A stretch of 9,364 nt of DNA from JALONO01 sp038209965 (GTDB lineage Bacteria; Bacteroidota; Bacteroidia; Cytophagales; Thermoflexibacteraceae). Positions within the stretch are counted from its first letter, which is position 1, and each line of letters opens with the position of its first letter. This document shows, piece after piece, positions 1-6,246 of the stretch. A program made the position numbers and the translations under genes. Below the pieces are notes generated by a model that was given only the letters and a program-made list of their open reading frames with translations, did not search any database and was not told where the DNA came from. The stretch lies in assembly GCA_038209965.1 (NCBI GenBank), contig JBBQXF010000152.1, positions 1-9,364 on the forward strand, given 5' to 3'.

Positions 1-1206
1 GATGTCCATCGGCACCACTTGCTCAAAGTTGCCCGTGGCCACAAATGCCCGCTCTTCCCCATTGATATTGGTATCGAGCACATACTCTTTCTTCTTCCCG
101 TTCAAAAACGAGAGCAGGCCAAACGCACGGTGGAAGCTCAACCGGCTGGCAACTGGCCCCAGCCAACCATCGGTCAAGAAGAACCGGGGCTTATCGCCTT
201 CGGGCAGCACGGTGAGCATGTGATCATAATATCCCAAATAATCGTTCTCATCGGTCAATTTGGTACCGGTCAGTACATTGCCCGACACAAAGCGCACGTG
301 CGACTGCTTCAAGTTGTTTTTGACGTACTTGGAAATCTGGGTGCCCAAATACGTTTTGTAATACTGCGGGGCTTGTATTTCGGAGCCCACCACCGCTATG
401 ATCTTAGATCCGTCGTATTTACCTTCCAAAAACAATTTACCGATTTGGATCACGCCGTATGGATGCAACGTCCAGACCACGTCTCCTTTGTTGACCGGTT
501 TGATGTGGTGGATCTGTACCCCCACATTGCCGGCCGGGTGTGGCCCGTCGAACTTGTGAATACTGGCGTTTTTGACCCCGCTAAACACTTTGGAGACTTC
601 GGCCGAAGCATTCAACCCCAGATAAACCTCCGTATTGGCCACCTTTTTCAACACATCTATACCTGCTTGAAAACAGCTCTCTTGGCCTTTGAAAATGAAG
701 TCAAAATCGGGGGCGAGGGGGTGGGTATCAAAACCCGAAATAAAGACCGACTTTGGGGCGACACTGGGATCAGCCACAATGCCAAATGGCCGCTGCACAA
801 TATTGGGCCAAACACCGCTGCTCAGCATTTGATCCAGCGCAGCTTCGCGGGGCAGGCCCGCCAATTGGGAAGCGGTATATTTTTTAAAATCGACGTAATC
901 CGGCGTTCTATCGGCCAAAATTACAATTTCGATTGGCTTACGCTTTTCTCCGCGTTTTACTTGCACTACTTCGCCACTTAGTGGAGAGGTGTAAATCACT
1001 TTCTCCATTTTTTTGTCAAAGAAAAGGGGAGTGCCCGATTTGACCACATCTCCCTCATTGACGAGTATTTTGGGGCGGTGCATTCCCAAAAATTCATCAA
1101 ACTTGATAGCCACTGTATCTGGCACGATGCCTTCGGTCAGCTTCAGGGCTGCTTTGCCGGCCAAGTTGATGTCAAAACCTTGTTTGAGCTTAATTACGTC
1201 TGGCAT
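1..1206 (-). CDS. nqrA: Na+-translocating NADH:quinone reductase subunit A (NqrA), 3' end cut by window edge
   Basis: The reverse strand reads open for 402 codons from an ATG at 1206 to base 1 with no stop, so the C-terminal ~45-50 residues of a ~450-residue protein are missing. The product starts MPDVIKLKQGFDINLAGKAA, the usual NqrA opening, followed by a barrel-sandwich (biotinyl/lipoyl-like) region, with NEGDVVKSGTPLF at about 50-62 and YTSPLSGEVVQVKRG at about 72-86. The conserved segment GPHPAGNVGVQIHHIKPV lies at 221-238. NqrA is the cytoplasmic, quinone-interacting subunit of the six-subunit NQR complex, which oxidises NADH, reduces quinone and exports Na+. nqrB-F would be expected beyond base 1. 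The gene is separated from radC by 126 bases and has its own promoter candidate, so it probably heads its own operon. RnfC was considered as an alternative, but the opening and the GPHPAG block favour NqrA. Start choice: first ATG, 25 bases from the promoter box, with a weak AGGA about 10 bases upstream. Confidence 0.95.
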   Translation of the reverse strand, partial: MPDVIKLKQGFDINLAGKAALKLTEGIVPDTVAIKFDEFLGMHRPKILVNEGDVVKSGTPLFFDKKMEKVIYTSPLSGEVVQVKRGEKRKPIEIVILADRTPDYVDFKKYTASQLAGLPREAALDQMLSSGVWPNIVQRPFGIVADPSVAPKSVFISGFDTHPLAPDFDFIFKGQESCFQAGIDVLKKVANTEVYLGLNASAEVSKVFSGVKNASIHKFDGPHPAGNVGVQIHHIKPVNKGDVVWTLHPYGVIQIGKLFLEGKYDGSKIIAVVGSEIQAPQYYKTYLGTQISKYVKNNLKQSHVRFVSGNVLTGTKLTDENDYLGYYDHMLTVLPEGDKPRFFLTDGWLGPVASRLSFHRAFGLLSFLNGKKKEYVLDTNINGEERAFVATGNFEQVVPMDI

Positions 1207-1230
1207 TGCTTTGAAGTCCTAATTTTGCCA

Positions 1231-1259
1231 CAAATGTAACACACATTCGTTTTCTAAAC
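1231..1259 (-). promoter_or_regulatory. Bacteroidota-type promoter candidate for nqrA
   Basis: On the minus strand 1238-1231 reads TACATTTG, a perfect match to the -7 consensus TAnnTTTG of the Bacteroidota primary sigma factor. The -33 element is poor (GTTTA around 1255-1259, against TTTG). Transcription would start near 1224, leaving a leader of about 18 bases before the ATG at 1206. The rest of the 1207-1332 gap holds nothing I can name; I see no clear terminator for radC in it. Confidence 0.5.
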
Positions 1260-1332
1260 CACTTTCCCCAAAAATTGACCCAGAAAAAATATAGTAAAAT
1301 AGGTTACCGCCCGATTTATCCCGTAGCCCGGC

Positions 1333-2034
1333 TCACAAAAGTCCTTCGTCGGCAAAGCTAAAGTAACCTTGTTCGGCAAAAATGAGGTGATCCAAGATGG
1401 GCAAATCCAAAAAATGGCCGGCCTCTTTCATTTTCTTGGTCAATTGGCTGTCGGCTTGGCTGGGTTTTAAATTGCCCGAGGGATGGTTATGGACCAATAT
1501 GAGCCCGCTGGCCAAATGATCGATGGCCAATTTGAAAACCATCTTGGGATCGGCCACGGTGCCCGACACCCCGCCCGCACTCACCGGCAATTTTCGGATC
1601 ACCTCATTGGCCCGGTTGAGGAGCACCACCCAAAACTCTTCGTGGGGCAAGTCCAGTAGATGGGGCTGCATCATTGCATATATCATCGCCGAACCGGTGA
1701 TCCGATCCCGCTTCACTGGTTCGGTGGCTTTGCGCCGCCGGCCCAGTTCCAGCGCACTCACGATGGTAACGGCCTTGGCCTCCCCAATGCCCCGGAATTT
1801 TTCCAGCTCTTTGACCGTTAACTTGGCCAAATCGTTGAGATTGTTGCCCACCGAAGCCAAAATCTGTTTGGCCAGATCGACCGCACTGACCGAAACCGTG
1901 CCCGAGCCGAGCAAGATCCCGATCAATTCGGCATCGGACAGGGCCGCTTTGCCCTTGAGCAATAGTTTTTCCCGGGGCCGATCCTCCTCAGACCACTCGG
2001 TAATGGGAAAGTTTGGCTTCTGATAATCCGACAT
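1333..2034 (-). CDS. radC: RadC family protein (JAMM/MPN+ domain)
   Basis: A 233-residue protein, normal length for the family. The N-terminal part (about 12-100) holds the helical region DRPREKLLLKGKAALSDAEL and a helix-hairpin-helix segment, KFRGIGEAKAVTI, at 79-91. The C-terminal part (about 110-233) is the JAB/MPN+ metalloprotease-like domain, with EEFWVVLLN at 132-140 (upstream Glu), HNHPSG at 182-187 and PSQAD at 191-195. This gives the full JAMM set of Glu, His182, His184 and Asp195 for one zinc. The family is named for a supposed role in DNA repair in E. coli, but that role has been disputed and the cellular substrate is unknown; the intact metal site argues for hydrolase activity. 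The gene lies 38 bases after yjjX on the same strand and may be read both from the upstream unit and from a local promoter. ATG start at 2034, with no convincing Shine-Dalgarno sequence. Confidence 0.95.
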   Translation of the reverse strand: MSDYQKPNFPITEWSEEDRPREKLLLKGKAALSDAELIGILLGSGTVSVSAVDLAKQILASVGNNLNDLAKLTVKELEKFRGIGEAKAVTIVSALELGRRRKATEPVKRDRITGSAMIYAMMQPHLLDLPHEEFWVVLLNRANEVIRKLPVSAGGVSGTVADPKMVFKLAIDHLASGLILVHNHPSGNLKPSQADSQLTKKMKEAGHFLDLPILDHLIFAEQGYFSFADEGLL

Positions 2035-2056
2035 CGGCTTTAGGGATGATTTTCAA

Positions 2057-2064
2057 CAAAACTA
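2057..2064 (-). promoter_or_regulatory. Possible -7 element of an internal radC promoter
   Basis: In the 38-base gap between yjjX and radC the minus strand reads TAGTTTTG (2064-2057), matching TAnnTTTG exactly and sitting 22 bases before the radC ATG. No good TTTG -33 element is found at 17-23 bases upstream, where the sequence is the end of yjjX. It may be a weak internal promoter or chance. Confidence 0.3.
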
Positions 2065-2072
2065 AGCAAAGC

Positions 2073-2618
2073 TCACGGATTAATCCCATACAGCTCCGAA
2101 TTTTTAAACTTCACCAAGGCCATTGCCACCGCTGGTGTGTAGAGGCCCGCCCGGTCGATGGCCTGCCCAGTAAGCAGGCCAATGGCCCCACCTTCTTGTT
2201 TTGAATTGACCACCCCGAACACCAGATCGTCCGCTGCCCCCAGTTCATGGCCTTCGCTTACCAACTGAGCCACGCGGGGGGGCAACTGAAACGCGGCAGT
2301 GCGGGCCTGTCCCTTGCAGCCATCGGCACTCACTGCCACTACCCACGCAAACGCAAACAGATCGGCCCCCAGCCATTCCACTCCTCCCTCGATGCCAACA
2401 TAATAAGCCATGCCGGGCCGGGCCGCTTGGGCATTGCGGGCCCGGTTGTGGGCACCGGTGAGCGTTTCGCGATCGCTCATGGGCTGATCGGCCACGCCAG
2501 AGGACACACTCATCGGTACCATTTCCCAGTTTTGATCTGGAAACAACAACTGGAACCCCACTTGGCACGCCCTGATCTTGACGGGGTTGTGCGAGGCTAT
2601 CACAATTTGATTTGGCAT
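2073..2618 (-). CDS. yjjX: Inosine/xanthosine triphosphatase, YjjX family
   Basis: A 181-residue cytoplasmic protein, close to the ~170 residues of E. coli YjjX. It aligns by eye along its whole length: SHNPVKIRA at 9-17 (the N-terminal nucleotide-binding motif, TNPAKIQA in E. coli), GVADQP at 41-46, ETLTGAHNRARNA at 51-63, GIEGGVE at 75-81, GGAIGLLT at 143-150 and a C-terminal segment with RAGLYTPAVAMAL and the FKNSELYG tail. The family hydrolyses non-canonical purine nucleoside triphosphates (ITP, XTP) to diphosphates, cleaning the nucleotide pool; it shares the Maf/HAM1-like fold but is distinct from RdgB. The gene lies 16 bases after the GT4 gene and 38 bases before radC, in the same direction, so it is probably co-transcribed. 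ATG at 2618; no Shine-Dalgarno sequence is visible. Confidence 0.9.
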   Translation of the reverse strand: MPNQIVIASHNPVKIRACQVGFQLLFPDQNWEMVPMSVSSGVADQPMSDRETLTGAHNRARNAQAARPGMAYYVGIEGGVEWLGADLFAFAWVVAVSADGCKGQARTAAFQLPPRVAQLVSEGHELGAADDLVFGVVNSKQEGGAIGLLTGQAIDRAGLYTPAVAMALVKFKNSELYGINP

Positions 2619-2634
2619 AGATAATGGCTATTGT

Positions 2635-3768
2635 TTAAGCAAGTGACAAAAGTTGTTGGACAAAAGTGGCCCAAGCGTATTGATCAGCCTCGGCCCGCAT
2701 TCCGTTGATCAATGTTTTCTCGCGGTGATGGTCATAAAAATCTATGATGGCTGCCGCGATCTGGCCCGGATCCACCGGCACTACATAACCCGCCCGCCCG
2801 TGGGGGACGGTTTCGGCCAAACCCCCAACATCGGTAACAATCATTGGTTTGTGAAAATGGTAGGCAATCTGGGTCACACCGCTTTGAGTGGCGGTTTTGT
2901 AAGGTTGTACCACCAGATCGGCCGCGCAAAAATAATTGGCCACTTCCTCGTTGGGGATAAAGCGGGTTGCCCTGACGATACTATCCTCCAAACCCAATGA
3001 TTGGATCAGGCTTTCGTATTTTTCGGGGCTTTCGTAAAATTCGCCGGCAATGATGAGCCGGATCCCCCGGGCCCGCAAAACTCCATCGGCAAAGGCTTGC
3101 AGGAGCAGATCCAACCCTTTATAGGCCCGGATGAGGCCAAAGAACAGCAAATAGCGGCCTTGTGGATCTAACCCCAGCTTGGCCCGGGCCGCTGCTTTGG
3201 GAAGGGCAGCACCGTAAATATCATAGACCGGGTGGGGCGAAAAAACCCGGGGCTTCGTTGGGGCCAGTTGGGCCAAATCAGCCAGCACAGCCCTGGACAT
3301 GGCCAAAAAGCCAGTGCAGCCCGCCAGAAAATACCGTGTGAACCAGCGATCGCCCGGCCTGGCCTCGTGCGGCACTAGGTTGTCGGTAATGGCCAGCACC
3401 TTGATGGGGCGGCCCAGAGCCAGTAAACGGGCCACCGTGCCCAAACAAGGGCCCATAAACGGGAGCCAAAATCGAAAAATAACCAGATCGAACTCTTGCC
3501 TGCGGTATTTGAGACCGTACCACAGCCAGTTGAGCGGGTTGACCGAATTGAGCAGTGGGGCAATCTCTACACCCACGGGCGGCGGATCGGTGGTGTATTG
3601 GCTGGTGCCCGGGAACAAAAAAGCGGGGTATTGCAGGCGAAAGCTCAAAATTTTAGCTGAGTGACCGGCGGCCCCCAAAGCCGTGGCCAACCGTTCATTG
3701 AGGGCGGCAATGCCCCCACGCAATGGGTGGGCCGGGCCTACGATCAGGATGCGCATCGCTGGTTTCAT
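2635..3768 (-). CDS. Glycosyltransferase of GT-B fold, GT4-like
   Basis: A 377-residue protein with two Rossmann-like halves. The N-terminal acceptor half starts MRILIVGPAHPLRGGIAALN, with the glycine-rich loop at about 11-19. The C-terminal donor half carries LLFFGLIRAYKGLDLLL at 207-223, with Arg214 and Lys217 where GT4 enzymes bind the donor phosphates, then AADLVVQPY at 282-290, SGVTQIAY at 296-303 and TDVGGLAETV at 312-321. Both Glu residues of the usual EX7E motif are absent (see findings). It would transfer a sugar from an activated donor in the cytoplasm; donor and acceptor cannot be read from sequence. Its ATG overlaps the TGA of the upstream secreted-protein gene (ATGA, 3765-3768), which supports this start over Met5 and points to translational coupling. 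No transmembrane segment is evident, so it is probably soluble or membrane-associated. Confidence 0.87.
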   Translation of the reverse strand: MKPAMRILIVGPAHPLRGGIAALNERLATALGAAGHSAKILSFRLQYPAFLFPGTSQYTTDPPPVGVEIAPLLNSVNPLNWLWYGLKYRRQEFDLVIFRFWLPFMGPCLGTVARLLALGRPIKVLAITDNLVPHEARPGDRWFTRYFLAGCTGFLAMSRAVLADLAQLAPTKPRVFSPHPVYDIYGAALPKAAARAKLGLDPQGRYLLFFGLIRAYKGLDLLLQAFADGVLRARGIRLIIAGEFYESPEKYESLIQSLGLEDSIVRATRFIPNEEVANYFCAADLVVQPYKTATQSGVTQIAYHFHKPMIVTDVGGLAETVPHGRAGYVVPVDPGQIAAAIIDFYDHHREKTLINGMRAEADQYAWATFVQQLLSLA

Positions 3769-4523
3769 GGCAAATCTACGGTCAAATACTCGCGTCCGAT
3801 GGTCTTGCGCTGCTCGTCCAGCACCACCACCAAATATTTGCCCGGCTTATCAAAAAGGTGCTTAAAATACGTGTGCTTCCAATGTGGCTTGACCGAGTGA
3901 CGATCAGCAAAATATTTTACATTATATCCTTGACCATCGTAATAATATATTTCACAAACCAACACTTGACAATTGAAGGGGCTCCCGCGCCGCAAGTAGG
4001 TGAAAATGGTCGCTTGTCCCATTTTGGTCAATTTAAACCGGAGGTTGATCCCAATTGGCTTGTCCAGTTTGTCAATATTTTCGCAAAAAATCAGGTTGGT
4101 GCGAAATTGGGTGCGGATGGTATCCGTGGCCAAGATCCGGCGATCCGGCCCAGTGAATGAAACGGTGAAAGTGCCCTCATCTGAAAACAAATACCGCGAA
4201 GCGCTCCAAGTCTTGAACTTGGCAACGACGATTTTCTTGGTGTCATACTCTTCGTACACACCTTTATCGTTGGCCCGATCGATGAACACGTACATCTTGG
4301 GCAATGGTAGCCCGGCGGCCGATTGGTAGAACAGATGGATAAAACTGCCCTTGGCTGGATCGATTTTCCAAGTATTGGCCGCGCGGCCAACGCGCCCGGA
4401 GCTGTCAAATTCATTGGTAAATAAAACTGACTGGGCACTTGCATTTACCGATGCCAAGCACCCCAGCCAACCCAACCAATGCCCCAAACCCAGCCTGTTC
4501 CACTTAAAGTTGATATGTCGCAA
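3765..4523 (-). CDS. Unrecognised exported protein with two tandem beta-rich repeats (TTG start)
   Basis: A 252-residue protein that I do not recognise. Residues 1-30 look like a Sec signal peptide: Arg2, Lys7 and Arg10, then a hydrophobic stretch at about 11-25, then ASA before Gln31, a typical Bacteroidota cleavage site. Cys22 is not in a good lipobox (WLGC). The mature part appears to be two copies of one domain, about 61-136 and 171-249. Each opens with a short strand (FIHLFYQ / TIFTYLR), has a KMYVFIDR / LVCEIYYYD strand, and closes with a similar hairpin (LFSDEGTFTVSFTGPDRRI / LFDKPGKYLVVVLDEQRKT). This suggests two Ig-like or beta-sandwich domains. The start codon is TTG at 4523; no ATG or GTG is available before the signal peptide, and the next Met is 77. 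GGGAAA lies a few bases upstream as a weak ribosome-binding site. The gene lies 11 bases after the S10 gene and overlaps the GT4 gene by 4 bases. Confidence 0.75.
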   Translation of the reverse strand: MRHINFKWNRLGLGHWLGWLGCLASVNASAQSVLFTNEFDSSGRVGRAANTWKIDPAKGSFIHLFYQSAAGLPLPKMYVFIDRANDKGVYEEYDTKKIVVAKFKTWSASRYLFSDEGTFTVSFTGPDRRILATDTIRTQFRTNLIFCENIDKLDKPIGINLRFKLTKMGQATIFTYLRRGSPFNCQVLVCEIYYYDGQGYNVKYFADRHSVKPHWKHTYFKHLFDKPGKYLVVVLDEQRKTIGREYLTVDLP

Positions 4524-4534
4524 GATTTCCCAGT

Positions 4535-6040
4535 TTATTTTAATGCCTCTCGCATAAAGTTGGCCACATCGAAGCGAAATTGGACGAGCGAAGGCTGGTG
4601 AATATACATCATGTGCCCACTTTCATAGTAGGTCATTTGGATGTTGTTACGCAAACTCTTGTCCAAACCTAAATGGTTCATCGTATAATCGGTGGCAAAA
4701 TAGGGCGTGGCCAGATCATAATAGCCATTGCAGACGAGCACTCGCAAACTGGGGTTCTTGGTCATGGCTTGCCGGAGCGTTTCGGCCACATTGAGGTATT
4801 GATTCTGGACGTTGTTGTAGTTCCATGGTTGTACCCGGCCCGTCAATATTTCGTAGGGCAGGTCGTTCTCATAATTGAGCTCACGCCGCACGTAATCATT
4901 GATCGCCGTGGTGTAGGGACCATAGATCGCCCCATTATAGCTCGGGTCAAACTCGCTATTTTCCCCGGCGTAATCATAGTCATGACCGGTAAGCCGCCCA
5001 TCCAACCGGCCCACGGTCTTGCGCTCCTTGCGCAGGAGTTCTTTGCAAAACCGCTGGATATTGATGCGCAGGTGGGTCTGGTCCAAATATTCAGCCGACA
5101 ACCCAGTGAACTTCTGGAGCTGCACAATGAGGTATTGCTTTTCTTGATCGGTCAACTTATCGCCCTTCATCAACGCCAACGTATAGTCATTTTGGGCAAA
5201 ACGCTCCACTTCGGCCAACAGCGTTCTTAGTTCGGGATAAGCGGGCAGTTGCTTGTGGTACCATGCAATGGCGGCATAAGTGGGCAGGAACAGGGCAAAG
5301 GGCAGGTCGTTTCCCCGCTCAAACCGGGCTGTTTGGAAATTCAAAATACTGGAAATCAACACCAGCCCGTTGATGTACATCCCGTGGCGGTCTTGGAGGT
5401 AACCAGACAAGCCAGCGGCCCGGGTAGTACCGTAGCTCTCGCCCGCCAGAAATTTGGGGGAAGCCCAACGCTTGTACCGGCTGGTCCAGAGGCGGATAAA
5501 ATCGCCCACCGAAGCCACATCCTCCACATAACCGTGAAATTCTTTTTTGTCAACCCCATCGGCAGGGCGGCTGTAACCGGTCATCACCGGGTCGATGAAC
5601 ACCAGATCGGTATTGTCCAGCCAAGTATATTCATTGTCCACCACCTTGTAGGGCGGCTTGGTGGCTTCGCCTTTGTCGGTCATCAAGATCCGGCGGGGGC
5701 CGAGTGCGCCCATGTGCAGCCATACCGACGAAGAGCCGGGGCCACCATTGAACGAAAAAGTGATGGGCCGGGTGGCCGGATCCGTTACCCCGTCTTTGGT
5801 GTAAGCGATAAAGAAAATATTGGCCCGTTCCTTTCCGTTTTCTTCGCGCAGGGTGAGATAGCCGGTGGTGGCCGTGTAATTGATCACTTGACCATTGACC
5901 GTGATCCGGTGCTGGGTCACTACCGGGACCGGATCGGGCTGGGTTCCCTTGGGAGCGATGATCTTGTCTTGGGCCGAAACCAAGTGGATCACCGCTAAGC
6001 CAGCCAACAGGCTGCAAATGAGGAAGTAATATTTTTTCAT
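4535..6040 (-). CDS. Secreted serine carboxypeptidase, peptidase family S10
   Basis: A 501-residue protein with a signal peptide (MKK, hydrophobic core about 5-21, cleavage at VSA|QD near 23), so periplasmic or secreted. It has the alpha/beta-hydrolase landmarks of S10: NGGPGSSS at 98-105 (oxyanion hole), GESYGT at 200-205 with the nucleophile Ser202, NGYYDLATPY at 438-447 with Asp442, and ESGHMMY at 473-479 with His476. The Ser-Asp-His triad is complete. The region between about 235 and 430, rich in charged residues, corresponds to the cap that shapes the binding cleft. S10 enzymes remove C-terminal amino acids from peptides, usually at acidic pH, so a role in peptide scavenging is likely. 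The gene appears to head the five-gene minus-strand unit and diverges from the D-aminoacylase-like gene across 206 bases. ATG at 6040; the Shine-Dalgarno sequence is not obvious. Confidence 0.93.
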   Translation of the reverse strand: MKKYYFLICSLLAGLAVIHLVSAQDKIIAPKGTQPDPVPVVTQHRITVNGQVINYTATTGYLTLREENGKERANIFFIAYTKDGVTDPATRPITFSFNGGPGSSSVWLHMGALGPRRILMTDKGEATKPPYKVVDNEYTWLDNTDLVFIDPVMTGYSRPADGVDKKEFHGYVEDVASVGDFIRLWTSRYKRWASPKFLAGESYGTTRAAGLSGYLQDRHGMYINGLVLISSILNFQTARFERGNDLPFALFLPTYAAIAWYHKQLPAYPELRTLLAEVERFAQNDYTLALMKGDKLTDQEKQYLIVQLQKFTGLSAEYLDQTHLRINIQRFCKELLRKERKTVGRLDGRLTGHDYDYAGENSEFDPSYNGAIYGPYTTAINDYVRRELNYENDLPYEILTGRVQPWNYNNVQNQYLNVAETLRQAMTKNPSLRVLVCNGYYDLATPYFATDYTMNHLGLDKSLRNNIQMTYYESGHMMYIHQPSLVQFRFDVANFMREALK

Positions 6041-6246
6041 AATGCAATAGGAATTATTGAGCGGATAAATTACAAAAAACCTGAGGTAAAAACCTAAATT
6101 TAAGCAATAAATGTAGCCGTTTGCTGGTGTTATTTAAGGAAGAGGTCTTACACCTCCAACTGTTCCATTGGGGCATTGCCCACCGACTGCCCAGACTTTC
6201 TTTGGCCAAATCCCATTTTTTGGTTTACTTGCTGACTCAAAATCCA
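6041..6246. promoter_or_regulatory. Divergent intergenic region with clustered ACCT/AGGT half-sites
   Basis: This 206-base gap separates the start codons of the S10 peptidase and the D-aminoacylase-like gene and must hold promoters for both units. I see no perfect TAnnTTTG box in either direction; the nearest are TACATTTA and TAAATTTA on the minus strand (about 6107-6114 and 6094-6101), each with one mismatch. What stands out is a set of short symmetric elements: ACCTGAGGT at 6079-6087, a further ACCT at 6092-6095 (AAAAACCT occurs twice, at 6075-6082 and 6088-6095), and GAGGT-CTTAC-ACCTC at 6142-6156. They could be operator half-sites or small hairpins. The right part (6121-6246) is also open in the frame of the downstream gene but is more likely untranslated leader. 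Confidence 0.3.

Noticed and set aside
19..981. 320-codon open frame on the plus strand
   Set aside because: It is antisense to nqrA, whose minus-strand reading gives a clear family match through to the window edge; the plus-strand product has no recognisable motif.
1207..1332. Possible rho-independent terminator after radC
   Set aside because: Only short GC matches (CCGG, GGTTACC) without a stable stem followed by a T run in the right direction.
2247..2624. 125-codon plus-strand open frame
   Set aside because: Antisense to yjjX, which aligns with its family along its full length.
3723..4160. 145-codon plus-strand open frame
   Set aside because: Antisense across the GT4 and exported-protein genes; no motif of its own.
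4673..5998. Two long plus-strand open frames (4673-5230 and 5249-5998)
   Set aside because: Both lie antisense to the S10 carboxypeptidase, whose complete catalytic triad proves the minus strand; they arise from its codon bias.
6172..6186. Hairpin TGGG-GCATTG-CCCA in the leader before the D-aminoacylase-like gene
   Set aside because: A four-pair stem is too short to distinguish from chance in GC-rich sequence, and no riboswitch-like architecture surrounds it.
6121..6246. 42-residue N-terminal extension of the D-aminoacylase-like protein from a TTG
   Set aside because: It would bury the lipoprotein signal that begins at ATG 6247; the extension has no family similarity.
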